A stretch of 64,000 nucleotides of DNA from Sulfidibacter corallicola (lineage in GTDB: Bacteria > Acidobacteriota > Holophagae > Acanthopleuribacterales > Acanthopleuribacteraceae): positions 4,427,001 to 4,491,000 of the forward strand of contig NZ_CP071793.1 in assembly GCF_017498545.1 (NCBI RefSeq), written 5' to 3'. A model generated the notes under the pieces. It searched no databases. It was not told the origin of the DNA and worked only from the letters and a program-made list of their open reading frames with translations. Position numbers and translations under genes: made by a program. Shown here one piece after another: positions 1 to 13,400 of the stretch; the stretch's first letter is position 1, and the number at the start of each line of letters is the position of its first letter.

Positions 1-2
1 TC

Positions 3-1400
3 TCGTTGATCGAATACATTCATGAACATTACCCGGAACTCAGGCAGGCAACCCCGGATCAGGAACTCGAGCAAACGACGCAGGCGGCAGAAGAGTCGCA
101 GACCGTTCCGGCTGCGACCCACGACCGGGTGTCAGCTTACTTCAGACCGGTTTGGCGACCCGCCGAACCTGGCGCGGCGGATCTAAGGCTCGATGGGGCA
201 TGCCACCTGTTCATGCCGGAGGAAAACGCGGGCCTGGGACACCTCTTTCCGAATGTCAGGTTGCACGACATCGGCGTGGACCCCGCGAAACAGGTGCCGG
301 GCTTGATCGCAACCTTCAAAAAGCTGATGCTGCAACCCAAACCCTGCGCCATCCTGGTTCTCGCGCCCCGCTCCGAGGCTTGGCGTTATGCCTATCTGTA
401 TGGGTTGATGCGTTCGGTGGTTCTGGACACATCCAAGATCAGGTTCCGGATGATTTACGGCCCGGATTTCAGCCTTCGGCACCATGCCGCCTGGGAAAAA
501 ATCGTGGCCGCCGAACGCCGTTTCCCAGACACGGCAGACTGTATCCGCTACGGCGCCGATCTGACCCGAGAAGTGCGTCGCCTCGAAGCCTTTGCGCCTT
601 CCAAACACCCCAGCAAACTCCAAGAGGGTGGTGTTTATTGGATCACGGGCGGCATGGGTGCCCTAGGCCGACTGCTCGCCGCCTCCATGCTCGAGCAGGA
701 AAAGGTCCACTTGATTTTGTCCGGTCGTTCCGCCCTCGATGCGGAGAAACGACAATGGCTCGACCAATGGAACCACAAAGGTATTTGTATTCAATACCTT
801 GAAGTAGACGTCACCGATCGTGAATCCATCGATCGCGGATTGGCCCAAATCCGAACAAAGCATCAAAAGCTCAACGGGATCATTCATTGCGCCGGCTTTT
901 TCAAACCCGGTCCGATCTTCCAGAAAAGTGAATCGGACATCCTCAGCACGCTGGACCCAAAAATGAAGGGAACACTGTTGTTGGATGAATGCACCAAAGA
1001 TGAAGCACTGGACTTTGTGGTGTATTTTTCCTCTCAGGCTTCTTCTGGGCTCAACCAACACTGGGACTACGCCGCCGCCAATGGTTTCCAAGACGCCTAC
1101 GCGGCATACCGCAACCGTCTGGTCCGCACCGGGCAGAGATCCGGCCACACGCTGAGCATCAACTGGCCGAATTGGCTGCACGGCGGCATGTTCATGGATG
1201 AAGGCCGTCGTCGCGCGATTTTCAATCAAACCGGTTTGGTTTCTCTGGAGAACCACGAGGGCCTGCGCGCGTTCCACACGCTCTTGCATGAATCGCAGGC
1301 CTCGCAAGTTTCTTTTCTGGTGGGCACCGCAGCAGCCATCGACAAACTGCGGACGCCGACAGTCCAACCCGAAACGACGATCGCGACCCCAGACGCGTTC
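3..1400 (+). other. Module M0 (partial): ACP end and KR domain
   Basis: The first visible residues look like the last helix of an acyl carrier protein, so the KR follows the ACP. Post-ACP KR placement is known in trans-AT PKSs (KS-DH-ACP-KR type modules). A structural subdomain (from about base 129) precedes the NADPH-binding motif TGGMGALG (near base 645) and the active-site Tyr355 in YAAANGF (base 1068). The Asp of the LDD fingerprint is missing (AGFFKPG), pointing to an A-type stereochemical outcome. The KS and any DH of this module are upstream of the window. Confidence 0.85.
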
Positions 1401-4400
1401 TCCGCCCGCAGCCGCGCCTTTATGAAACAGTTCGGCTTGAAGTATCCCTACATGACCGGCGGTATGGGCAACAACCTGGCCACGCCCGAATTCGTCATCC
1501 GCCTGGCCAAGGCGATGCTGTTACCCACCCTGGGCACCGCCGGGCTGGAACCGGAAGCGGTGGAACAGGCGATTCAAACCGTCAAAACGCAGGCCGACGT
1601 TTTCGCCATCAACGTCTTCAACATGAAATCGTCCGAAGCCTTCGCCGAATTCGTGATCGACAAAGCCATGGAACACGACGTGCCCTGCTTGGAGATGTCC
1701 GGCTGGTTGGATGTCCACACCCGCGCGTGCCTGTACCGCATCAAGGGCCTCCGTCAAGACAGCGACGGCACGATTCGCGGCAACCGCCACATCATCGTCA
1801 AGTTGACCCGACTCTCTCTGGCCGAGCGCTTTACCGACCCGATTCCCGAGCAAATCTTGAGGAAATTAAAGGTCGGCGGTTTGATTGATGACCGCGAATA
1901 CGATTGGGCCAAACGGGTTCCCTATGCATCGGCCATCGTGTTCGAAGGCGATTCGGCCGGGTTTACCGATCGCCAGGATTTCATGGTCGCGTTGCCCGCG
2001 CTCAAACGCCTACGCGCACAAAAAGAGCGGCAATACGAAGACGATCCCCTTTACATCGGTGTCGCGGGCGGGATTTCCACGCCCGAAAACGTGGCGGCGG
2101 CGCTGTTCATGGGTGCCGATTTCGTGGTGTCCGGTTCGATCAACCAATGCACGGTGGAATGCGGTCAAAGCGACACCGCGAAAGACATTCTGCAAAAACT
2201 CGGGATTCACGACACGACCTACCTGCCCAATTTGGTCATGGACGTGTCCGCCAAGGTTCAGGTCGCCGCGGCGGGAACCAAAATGGCGACACGTGCCGAG
2301 AAGCTGGCCGCCATGTGCCGCAAATACAAAAAACTAAGCGCGTTGACCAAAAAAGAAAAAGCCCTGGTTCAAGCCTGCTTCAACGGACGCGACTTAGAAA
2401 CCATCGCAGCCGATGCTCGGGCCTACACCGCGTCACAAACGCCGTTTCGCCACATCGCCTTCAAAGATTCCGAGCTATTTCCCATCTATGCCTACTACAT
2501 GAAAGACAGTTTCCAGGCCGCCTTGTCGGGCCGGGCCGACTCGGACAATTATCAAATCTACTGCGGCAAGGCCATGGGCGCCTTTAACGAATGGGTCAAG
2601 GGCACGCCGCTGGAAGACTGGCGAAACCGCCACGCCGACGTCGTGGCGGAAAAGATTATGGCGGAAGCCGCGGAACAGCTCCGATCCCCCTCCCCGGTCG
2701 CAACGCAGGAGCCGATCGCGATCATCGGGCTGGCGGGTGCCTATCCCCAAGCACCGGACCTGGATACGTTTTGGCACAACCTGGTCGAGGGCGTGAACGC
2801 GATCACCGAAGTTCCGACCGACCGCTGGACTGACGAGCATTTCCAACCCGACCCGGATCTGGCCATCAAAGAGGGCAAGAGTTACGGGAAATGGGGTGGA
2901 TTTTTAGAAGGGCTGTACGACTTCGATCCTTTGTTTTTCCACATCTCGCCCAGAGAAGCCGAGCGCATGAACCCCAAGGAGCGTCTGTTCCTGCAAGCCG
3001 CCTGGCAGGCTTTTGAAGACGCGGGACATGTCCCCTCGGAACTGGGCCAGGAGACGGTGGGCGTTTTTGTCGGTGTCTCCAAGTTCGGCCAGGACCCTTA
3101 TCCCGATTCATTCAGCGCCGTGGCCAACCGCGTGTCCTATGCCTTCAACTTCACCGGTCCCAGCATGGCCATCGACACCATGTGTTCCTCGTCCCTGGTC
3201 GCCGTTCACGAAGCCTGCCGCCACATGGCTTCCGGCGAATGCAGCATGGCGCTGGTCGGCGGCGTGAACGCCTACACCCACCCCTCGGCCTTCGTCGAAT
3301 TCTCCAAGGGCCGGATGCTCTCGGCCGACGGACGCACCAAGGCTTTCGGCGAAAACGCCGACGGCATGACCCCAGGCGAAGGGGTCGGCGCGATCCTGCT
3401 CAAACCGCTCTCCAAAGCAGTTGCCGCGCGGGATCACATCTACGGCGTGATTCGTGGATCGGCCACCAATCACGGCGGCAAAACCGGCGGCTACTCGGTG
3501 CCGAGCCCCAAGGCCCATCGGGATCTGATTCGAACGGTTTTGACGCGGAGCGGCGTGGCAGCCGAAGACGTGAGTTACGTCGAGGCACACGGGACCGGCA
3601 CGGCCCTGGGCGATCCGATCGAAATTCGCGGCCTCACAGATGCGTTCCAAACGAACACGACGGGTTATTGCCGGATCGGTTCGCTCAAAAGCAATATCGG
3701 GCACCTGGAGGCGGGCGCGGGCATCGCGGGACTCACCAAGGTCCTGCTGCAAATCAAACATCGCCGTTTGGTCCCCTCGCTCCATGCCGCGCGCTTGAAT
3801 CCAGGTATCGATTTTTCGACCACGCCGTTTCGCGTGCAACAAACACGGGAACCTTGGCAGCCCGTCGACGCCGACGGCCGCGACCGCCCACGCATCGCCT
3901 GCGTTTCCTCGTTCGGGGCTGGCGGCAGCAATGCGCACGTGATCATCGAGGAACATCGTGCGGAACGGGTTCCCATCGACGATTTGCAGGCACCGGGCCT
4001 GGTCGTGCTCTCGGCCAAGACCAACGAGAGCCTCAACGCCACGGTGGAGAACCTTCATCGCTTTTTGGCGCGTCACCGGCAATTCGTGAACCTCAACGAT
4101 CTGGCGTTCACCTTGCGCGTCGGTAGGGAAACCATGGCGCGCCGCGCCGGGTTCGCGGCCCGTTCCGTATCGGAACTGATAAACGGCCTTTCCGAATTTC
4201 TGGCGGGCCGCGATCCGCTGGATTCCTATCGAGATCGGCCCGAATGGGCGGCGAAACTCGAACTGTTGGAGCAATGGCAAAACACCGGCGAAGCTGAGTG
4301 GCGAGAGCCGGGCAGCCCAAGGCGCATCAGCCTTCCGGTCTATTCCTTTGACAAGCAAACCTACCGCCTGACGCCTCCAAACCCAGTCCATCAAACCGAT

Positions 4401-7400
4401 ACGGAAAGCCCGGCCCATCAAGCCGCCATGGAAGTCATGACTTTCGAAGAAACGTGGCAAGCCGAGCCCTTGCCGCAAACGACTTCCCTGGGATTCAAAA
4501 CCCTGGTCTGTTTTCTTTCGGATATGGCCAATCAACGGGTCCTGCTCGAGGAACTCGAGACCGTCAGCCCCGGGGCCAAAGTCCACTTTATCGCTCAGGA
4601 CCAACCCCATCGACCAGAGGCCTACCTACATGCCCTTCAGCAAATCCAAGACGAGGCGCAAATCGATGCGGTGCTTTACCTCCGTCCCTTGGAAGACGCC
4701 GCTTATCGACGGGATCCGGCCGATTTGTTCTTCATGCTCAAGGCCCTGGATCCCATCGCGCCGAGCCGGGTCGTCGTAGCAGGCGGGTTCGACGACGAGC
4801 TGGAGCGTTGCTACCTGGACGCCTGGATCGGTTTTGCGCGCTCCTTGAAAACGCATCTGCGAAAAACCCAGATCGGGGTGATGGCCCTGCAGTCTGGCGA
4901 CATCCCGAACGGGATCCGAAAAGTCGTGCGGGAGCTGCATCTACCTGAGCTGCAAAGTGTTTGTTATCGGGGCAATCAAAGATACCGCCCGCAGGTGCGC
5001 CCCACAAACCTGGAAAAGGGGCCGAGCCGCCTGAGAACCGGCGGGGTCTATCTGATCACGGGTGGTTGCGGTGGACTCGGGTACCTGTTTGCCGAACGGC
5101 TGGCCAAAAAGTACGCCGCCAAATTGATCCTCACCGGCAGATCCCCCCTGAACCCGTACATCCGCGATCAACTGGCAGCACTGGAGGAGGCGGGCGGGCA
5201 AGCCGTTTACATTCAAGTCGATGTCTGTAATCAGGGGCAGATGGAAAGCGGCCTGGAAAAGGGCAATCCGTTTGGCGAGATTCACGGTGTCCTCCATATG
5301 GCGGGCATCGCCGACGAGCGCAGCATTCGCGACAAGGAAATGGATGCATTCCGTCGCGTGCTCGATCCCAAGATCAAAGGCTGTCAGGTACTCGATGCGG
5401 TTCTCGCGCCCCGGGATTTCACCTGCTACTTCTCCTCTTCATCCGCCGTGTTGGGCGATTTCGGTTCCTGCGATTACGCCGTCGCCAACCGGTTCCTCAC
5501 GGCCTTTGCAGATGCTCGCAGCACTCGGACATTCGCGGTTCAATGGCCGGTTTGGCAGGATGGCGGCATGGCACTGGCCTCGGACGAGGGCCTCCGCACG
5601 TACCTGAAATCCAGCGGCCAACGCGCCCTGCGAACCGAAGAAGGCTTTGCAATCTTCGAATCGATTCTGGCTCAGAACAAGACGAGCCACTTGGTCCTTT
5701 GCGGCCAACGGGAGCGGGTGCATCGCTTCTTAGGGTTGACCCAAAGGCCTGTATCCCAAAGGGTGGTGCATCCCGAGATCAGCGGTCGCCGTCCCGAAAT
5801 GGAAGGCTTTGGCCTTGAACAATGTGTGCTTTGGGATCTCCAGGAACTGACCGGCAAGATTCTCAAAATTCCCAGAGATCGCTTGGACGGTGCAACCAAC
5901 CTGGCCGATTTCGGATTCGATTCGGTGCTCCTGATCGAATTCGCCGATTTGCTCAGCAGCCACTATCGCATCCAAATCACGCCGGACCTGTTCTTTGGAA
6001 ACGCCACGCTGGACCAACTCACACAGTATTTGATGAACGACCATGCCGAAACCGTTCGGAACCTCTACAAGCGTGACACCGCGCCGCCTGTGAAACAGGT
6101 CATCCAAACGATACCCGAGGCCCGCCGAACCACGAATTCGGACCCAGCCGATCCGATCGCCGTCATCGGCATGAGCGGTCGCTTTCCCCAAGCCAAGAAT
6201 TGCGACGAGATGTGGCGCCTTCTCGAAGCGGGTAAAAGCGCGGTCGGCACCGATCAACGCTTCGGCATTCCCAACCAAAACAACTGCAAATCATGGGCTT
6301 TTCTTGACGGCGTCGACGAGTTCGACCCGCTGTTTTTCGAGATTTCACCGCGCGAAGCCGAGACCATGGACCCTCGCCAGCGTTTGCTGTTGCAAGAGTC
6401 CTGGAAAGCTCTGGAAGATGCGGGATACGGGCCCAGACGTCTGGACAAAGAACGCATCGGGATGTTTGTCGGCGTCGAGGACGGCGATTATCAACGGGTG
6501 CCCGGCGACGAACGGGAACTGACATCCAACCACACCGGTATTTTGGCAGCGCGGCTCGCCTATTTCCTGAACCTCAACGGCCCAGCCCTGGCGATCAATA
6601 CGGCCTGCTCTTCGGGATTGGTGGCCGCGCATCAAGCCTGTTTAAACCTGCGGGCGGGCGAATGCGATACGGCAGTCGTCGCCGGGGTCAATTTGTTGCT
6701 CAGCGAGGCGCCCTTCGAGGCCATGCGCAGAGCCGGTATGTTGTCGAGTGACGGCGTTTGCCGCGCTTTCGATAAACGCGCGGACGGCATGGTTCCCGGC
6801 GAGGCCGTGGTTGCGCTGGTTCTCAAACCGCTGTCGAAGGCCGAAGCCGAAGGGTGTTCGATTTATGGCGTGATCCACGGGAGCGGCGTGAATTACGACG
6901 GCAAGACCAACGGCATCACGGCGCCCAACGGCAATGCCCAGAGCAAGCTCGTCGAGGACGTTTATCAACGCTACCAAGTGAATCCACGGGAGATCGACTA
7001 CGTCGTGGCCCACGGCACCGGCACCAAATTGGGCGATCCGGTTGAAATCAACGCCCTGCGCAAAGTTTTCTCCGGCGAACAGGGTACCTGTGCCCTGACC
7101 TCCAGCAAGACCAACTTCGGTCATACCTTCGCAGCCTCCGGGTTGGTGAGCCTGGTCAATGTGCTGCAAGCCTTGCGTCACCAAACGATTCCCGCCAGCC
7201 TGAACTGCGGCGAAGAGAACGACTTCATCGCCTGGAACGAAAGCCCGTTTTACGTCAATAAGGCCGCCAAGCCCTGGCCAAAGCACAAACATCCCCGAAC
7301 CGGAGCGCTTAGCGCGTTCGGTCTCAGCGGCACCAACGCCCACATGGTCGTTCGCGAATACGTCCAGGAAGAACGGCCCGATCCGCCGCACTCCTGGGTT

Positions 7401-10400
7401 CTGCTGCCGCTCTCGGCAAAAACCGAGACCGCCCTACGCGAAAAAATCGCGGATTTGATGGACTATTTGGCGCGCCAGGCGCCGTCCTCTGGAGATTTGG
7501 CGGCCATGAGCCATACGCTGATCGACGGTCGTTTCCATTTCCGACACCGCTGCGCCGTCGTCGTTCAAGATGTGCCGCAAGCCCTGGAAGCCTGGAAACG
7601 GGGCATGCAAATCCAGGGCGAAGTCTCGCGTGACTTTAAAGCGCAAGCGGTCATGAACGGTATGATCGCCGACTTGCAGGACAAGGCCCGCGACCTGCCA
7701 AACCGGGACGAAGCCTATCGCGAAATTCTGAATGCCTTGGCCGATCTGTATTGCCGGGGTTACGACATTCCGAGTATGTGGGCCACGCAGCGGCCCACCA
7801 ACATCCATCTGCCCACCTACCCCTTCGCCAGAGACCGCTACTGGTTGACGACCGAAAAGGCGCAACCGCCAAAAGAACCGGTCGCCGTCCCGTTCGAAAC
7901 CCAACTCTTGCGTCCGGTGCCACAACCGCTGTCCGTGTCGGCGAACCCGTCACCGGTTCCCTCGGAGACGGCCAGGACGGTCATGATCGGCGGCAGCCAG
8001 GCGCAGGCAGACGCCGTTCGAACCATTTATCCCGGTCTCCAGTGCCTGAGCATCGAGCCGGAGACGACCGTTGCCGAGATGGCACAACGGGTCGGCGCGG
8101 TGGATCATCTGATTTGGGTTGCGCCGAATGCTCGGATCACCCGCCTCACGGACGAGGCGCTCATCGAGCAACAAGAACAGGGCGTTTACCAGGTCTTCCG
8201 TCTGATCAAGGCGCTCCAGAGTTTGGCGCACGGAAAATTGCATTGGACCCTGATCACCACCCAGGCCATGCCCGTCTTTGAAGAAGACCCGGTAGATCCG
8301 ACGCACGCGGCGATTCACGGTTTGATGGGTTCGCTGGCCAAAGAGAATCCCGGCTGGAAGATCCGGCTTCTGGATCTTCCAGCAGATCGTCCCTGGCCCA
8401 TCCGGCACATGTTCTCCCAGGAGCCGGGAACGACGTTGGCCTATCGCCGCGGGCAATGGTTCCAGCAAAGCCTCGAACCGTTCCCGCAGCATGGCACCGG
8501 CCAATCCGCCTATCGCTTCCAAGGCGTGTATGTGGTGATCGGCGGCGCGGGCGGCATTGGCCAGGCCTGGAGCAGGTTCATGATCGAGAACTACCAGGCC
8601 CGGATCGTCTGGATCGGTCGTCGGGAACCGTCTGCCGTTCAAAGCAAACTGGACGATTTGGCCAAATTGGGCAGACCCCCGCTGTATGTTCAGGCCGATG
8701 CGACGGATCGCGAATCGCTGCAGCAAGCCTATGTGACCATCAAAAACATCCATCCGCGCATCGACGGCTTGATTCATTCGGCCGTCGGTTCGTTCGATCG
8801 AAACCTGGCGGAGATGGAAGAGGCGCGGTTCCGCGAGATCCTGTCCGTGAAGCTGGATCTCAGCCTGCGGATGGCGCAGGTCTTCGCCGAAGAGCGCCTG
8901 GATTTCGTCCTGTTTTTCTCCTCGCTCGTGGCCTTCGACCCACCCGCCGGCATGGCGGGCTACGCCGCGGGCTGCGCGTTCGTCGAAGCCTTTTCCCAGC
9001 GTCTCGCCCAGGATTGGCCGTGCGACGTAAACATCATGAACTGGGGCTACTGGGACCTGGGAGCCGGTGCAGCGATTTCGAAAGAGATCAAAATCCGCCT
9101 CGAGCAACGCGGGATCGGGGCCATCGAGCCCGCCGAGGGCATGGCCGCATTGGAAACCCTGCTGACCGGACCGGCCCGACAAATCGGCTTCCACAAAACC
9201 ATCGCCACCCGGCCTCGGTCGGCCCAGCCCGAGCTTCAGGGCACGACCTTCCGGGAACGAAGCATCGCGTATTTCAGAGCATTGATCGGGGAAACGCTAA
9301 AGATGGAGCCGAACCTGATCGATCCGTTCGAGCCCTTTTCGACCTATGGTTTCGATTCGATTTTGATCACGCAACTGACCCACAGATTGAACGAAGACTT
9401 TGAGAACGTCCAAAACACCTTGTTTTACGAGGTGCAGACCGTCGAAGCCTTGGCGCAACATTTCATAGAACACCACGCGTCGCGGCTACAAGCGTTGTTA
9501 AGCGTCGATGCGCCGACGCCGGTTTCGATCAAGGCCGATGATGCGCCGCCGATTTCCAGCCCGGCGAGCGTGGAACCCATCGCGATTATCGGTCTGAGTG
9601 GCCGCTACCCAGGAGCCGAAAGCCTGGAGGCGTTTTGGGAAAACCTGAAATCCGGCCAGCACGGCATCACGGAGGTGCCCTCCGAACGCTGGGACCTCAA
9701 CGCGCACTGGCACGCAAACGCCAAAGAAGCGAGCACGTTGTGGAAGAGCTACGGTAAGTGGGGGGGCTTTCTGAGCGGCGTCAACCTGTTTGATCCGCTG
9801 TTTTTCGACATGACGCCGCGAGACGCCGAGAACACCGACCCTCAGGAACGCCTGTTCCTGGAAGAGGCATGGAACGCGTTGGAAGACGCCGGTTACGCGC
9901 CTTCCGGATTCTCCGATGAACTGCGCCGCAAGACCGGTGTGTTTGCGGGAATCACCAAGCAGGGCTTCAACCTGCACCTTTCGGAACGCAAGCGTCACCT
10001 GCCGGCGACGTGCTTTTCGGCGTTGGTCAACCGCGTTTCCTATAACTTGAATCTACAGGGTCCCAGCATGCCGGTGGACACCATGTGTTCTTCGGCGCTG
10101 GTGGCCATTCACGAAGCCTGCAACTATCTTCGTTCGGGCAAGGGGTCCCTGGCCATCGCCGGTGGCGTCAATCTCTATCTGCATCCCGCCACCTACACCC
10201 ACCTCGCCATGGGCCGTCTGCTTTCTTCCAGCGACGCATGCGCCGTGTTTGAACAAGGTGCCGACGGCTTCGTGCCGGGCGAGGGTGTTGGCGTCGTGGT
10301 CCTGAAACCCTACCGCGACGCCCTTCGCGATCGCGACGATATCTATGCGCTGATCCGCGGGACTGCCGTGAACCACAACGGGAAAACCAACGGCTATACC

Positions 10401-13400
10401 GCGCCCAACCCTCGTCGCCAAGCCGCTGTCATTCGCGAAGCCTTAAATCAGGACGGGACGGACCCACGGACCATCAGTTACCTCGAAGCCGCCGCGCACG
10501 GATCGGAAATCGGCGACGCCGTGGAGATCGAGGCCCTGATCGACGTGTTCGGCGATCAACCCGGCGTGGAAGGACCACGCCGGATCGGTTCCATCAAGCC
10601 CAATATCGGCCATGCCGAAGCCGCCTCGGGCATGTCCCAACTGACCAAGGTTCTGTTTGCGCTCAAACACAAGACCTTGGCACCCACCCGCTTGAACGGG
10701 TCGCTCAATCCAGGCATCCCCTTCGAGCGCCTGCCCTTCGCGTTGCAGCGGGAAGCCGAACCCTGGGCGCGGATCAGCCTCGATGGCGAGCCCGCGCCGA
10801 GACGCGCCGGCATCACCGGCATCGGCGCAGGTGGCGTCAACGCCCATATCGTGGTGGAAGAGCATGTCGAAACGCCCACGCCGGCCACCGCGGATCACCC
10901 CACGCTGTTCATCCTTTCCGCCAAAAACCAGGACCGGCTGGAAGCCTATGTGGACCGCTGGATTCGGCATTTGGAACGCCGTTCCGAGGATCTGGTGCGT
11001 CTGGCCTACACCCTCCAGGTCGGCCGGGAAGCCATGCCCAGCCGCTTGGCCGTGGTGAACCGGAGCCAAGCGGATTTATTGAGACAGTTAACGCAGTGGA
11101 AACGCGACAAACAAACGACCCCGACGGTGTTCCAACAAACCATCGAGGCTTGGCCGACCTCGGCCACCGACGATCTGGCCTGCGCCCTGCGAGACCGCGA
11201 TCTACACAAACTGGCCCTACTCTGGACCCAAGGACATCGCATTCCTTGGAAGGAATTCTATTCCGACATGAACATTCATCGTAAATCCCGACTGCCGACC
11301 TATCCGTTCGCCGAGAAACACTGCGGCTTAGAGCCCGAACCGGTCGACGCCGCGCGCTACGAGAACAAGGCCACCGAGTTTTACACGTTTTGCGCGAAGG
11401 ACGGGACGGACGAATTCGAGGAAGAGTACCTCACCTTCTGCCCCTTCCCGGAGAAAATCCCCGGCTTTTCCATGACCCGCATCTACCAGGACCCCGAGCG
11501 CTACGCCGCGGAATGGGACCTGATGAAGGAAAAGCAGATTGAAATGCGCAAGGTCCTGTTCTACCGGGAAGATTTTTCAAACATCGGCCACCTGCTCGAT
11601 TTCGGTTGCGGCCACGGAACCGACGTGATCGCGTTGGCCAGGGAATATCCCAACCTGCACACCCATGGCTTTACGATCACCAAGGCCCAGGCCGATTTGG
11701 GCAGTCAACGCATCCAGCGCATGAACCTGGCCTCGCGGGCCGCGATTTTTCACAAAGACAGCGCCGTGGATCCGTTTCCCGGAACCTATGACGTGATCAT
11801 GGGCATCGAGGTCAGCTTCCACATTCGCGATAAGGAAGGCTTGTTCCAGAACATCGCCGCCTCACTCAAGCCACAGGGCAGAGTCCTCCTCATGGACTTC
11901 ATGACCAACTTACAGGGCGCGATCGTCGACCCGAATATTGAAATCTCCATACCCACTCGGGAAACCTGGATCGAGTTGCTGTCCAAAAACGGTTTGGCCA
12001 TCGAGGAAATCATCGACGTTTCGCCGCAGATCGCCAACTTCCTCTACGATCCCGAATTTGAACGGAACATCGTGCAACTGCCGCAAGTGGTTCAAGCCAC
12101 CTTGAGGAATTACGCCAACCAGTCGCAGGCCTTGGAAAGAGGCTGGATCAGCTATTGTCTGTTCAAATTGGAAAAAAATCACCGAATGGGTTCGGAACAG
12201 CTCGCTGACCACAACAGACAAAAGATCATGAACCAAACGCCTTACCCGGAAGCGTTGCAGGTCATGCTGCAATCGCAAGCCGGGAAGGTCCAGACAGAAA
12301 CGACGGACATCAAACACCGGCTGGTGGAGATTTTTGCGGACGAATTGGGCTTTGGGCACGAAGAAATCCTGGCAGCCCGAACGCTTGCCGCGTTGAAGAT
12401 CAGCTCGATTCATTCAGTCGTATTGCTGGAACGGATCAACACGACCTACAAGCTGCACTTGCCGACCAGTGTCGTTTTCGAGTGCGGCACGCTCGAGGCT
12501 CTAGCCGATACGGTCGCCGCTGCACTCCAGGAGAGACCGGCACCGAGACCGGCTCCGACCCAATCCCTGGACCGATCCCTCGAACAGACGAACCCGGTCG
12601 TTGACGCCATTGAAAAACGGCCCCAACAGGCGGAAGGACCTCTCAAAACGACCAACCCGGCCCATGATGATATTGCGGTGATCGGAATCGCCTGTCGATG
12701 CGCCGGGGCCGCGAACCAGGATGAATTTTGGGAACTGATTCGAGACGGCAAGGACTGCATCCAAGAGGTCACGGACCCCGACTGGTTGGCTTATTTAAAA
12801 GAAAACGCCGCCCAGCCCTTCCGGGCGCGCTACGGCGCCATGGACGGTCAGGAATATTTCGATCCCTTGTTCTTCCATATATCGCCGAAAGAAGCCGGCG
12901 TCATGGACCCGTCCCACCGAATCCTGCTCGAATCCTGTTACACGGCGTTGGAGGACGCGGGCCAGCCCGCCTCCAAGCTGAAGGGACAATCCGTCGGAAC
13001 CTATATCGGCGCCATGGGCGGCGGTTCGGTGGACCATGCGGCCACCCAGTTCTCGGCGCTGGGCTCGGAAACCAGCATTCTGTCCTCCCGAATCGCGTTT
13101 TTCTTGGATCTAAAGGGACCGGCATTGACCCTGAATACGGCCTGTTCCTCCTCCTTGGTGGCGATCGACCTGGCCTGCCAAGCCCTTCGAAATGGGGATA
13201 TTCAGCTCGCGATCGGCGGCGGGGTTTCGCTCTACGACCATCCCGGTGCCTTCGTGGCGATGTCCAACGCCGGGATGCTGTCCCCGAGCGGGGAATGTCG
13301 CCCGTTCGACAACGGCGCCGACGGCATTGTGGTCGGCGACGGCGTGGGCGTGGTGATTTTGAAACGCAAACAGGACGCCGTTCGCGACGGCGACCGGATT

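Noticed and set aside
6..8. TTG as translation start of the first gene
   Set aside because: The frame is open to the window edge and the residues on both sides read as the last helix of an acyl carrier domain, so the gene begins upstream.
10482..10515. Sequencing error or frameshift as the cause of the altered His motif in KS3
   Set aside because: The motif keeps its exact length and the frame continues through intact downstream motifs. Three other KSs show the same His-to-Ala change.
11330..12190. M3 methyltransferase as a third C-methyltransferase
   Set aside because: Its SAM motif and surroundings differ from the two clear C-MTs, and it sits in a KS0 module after a KR. O-methylation is preferred, though not proven.
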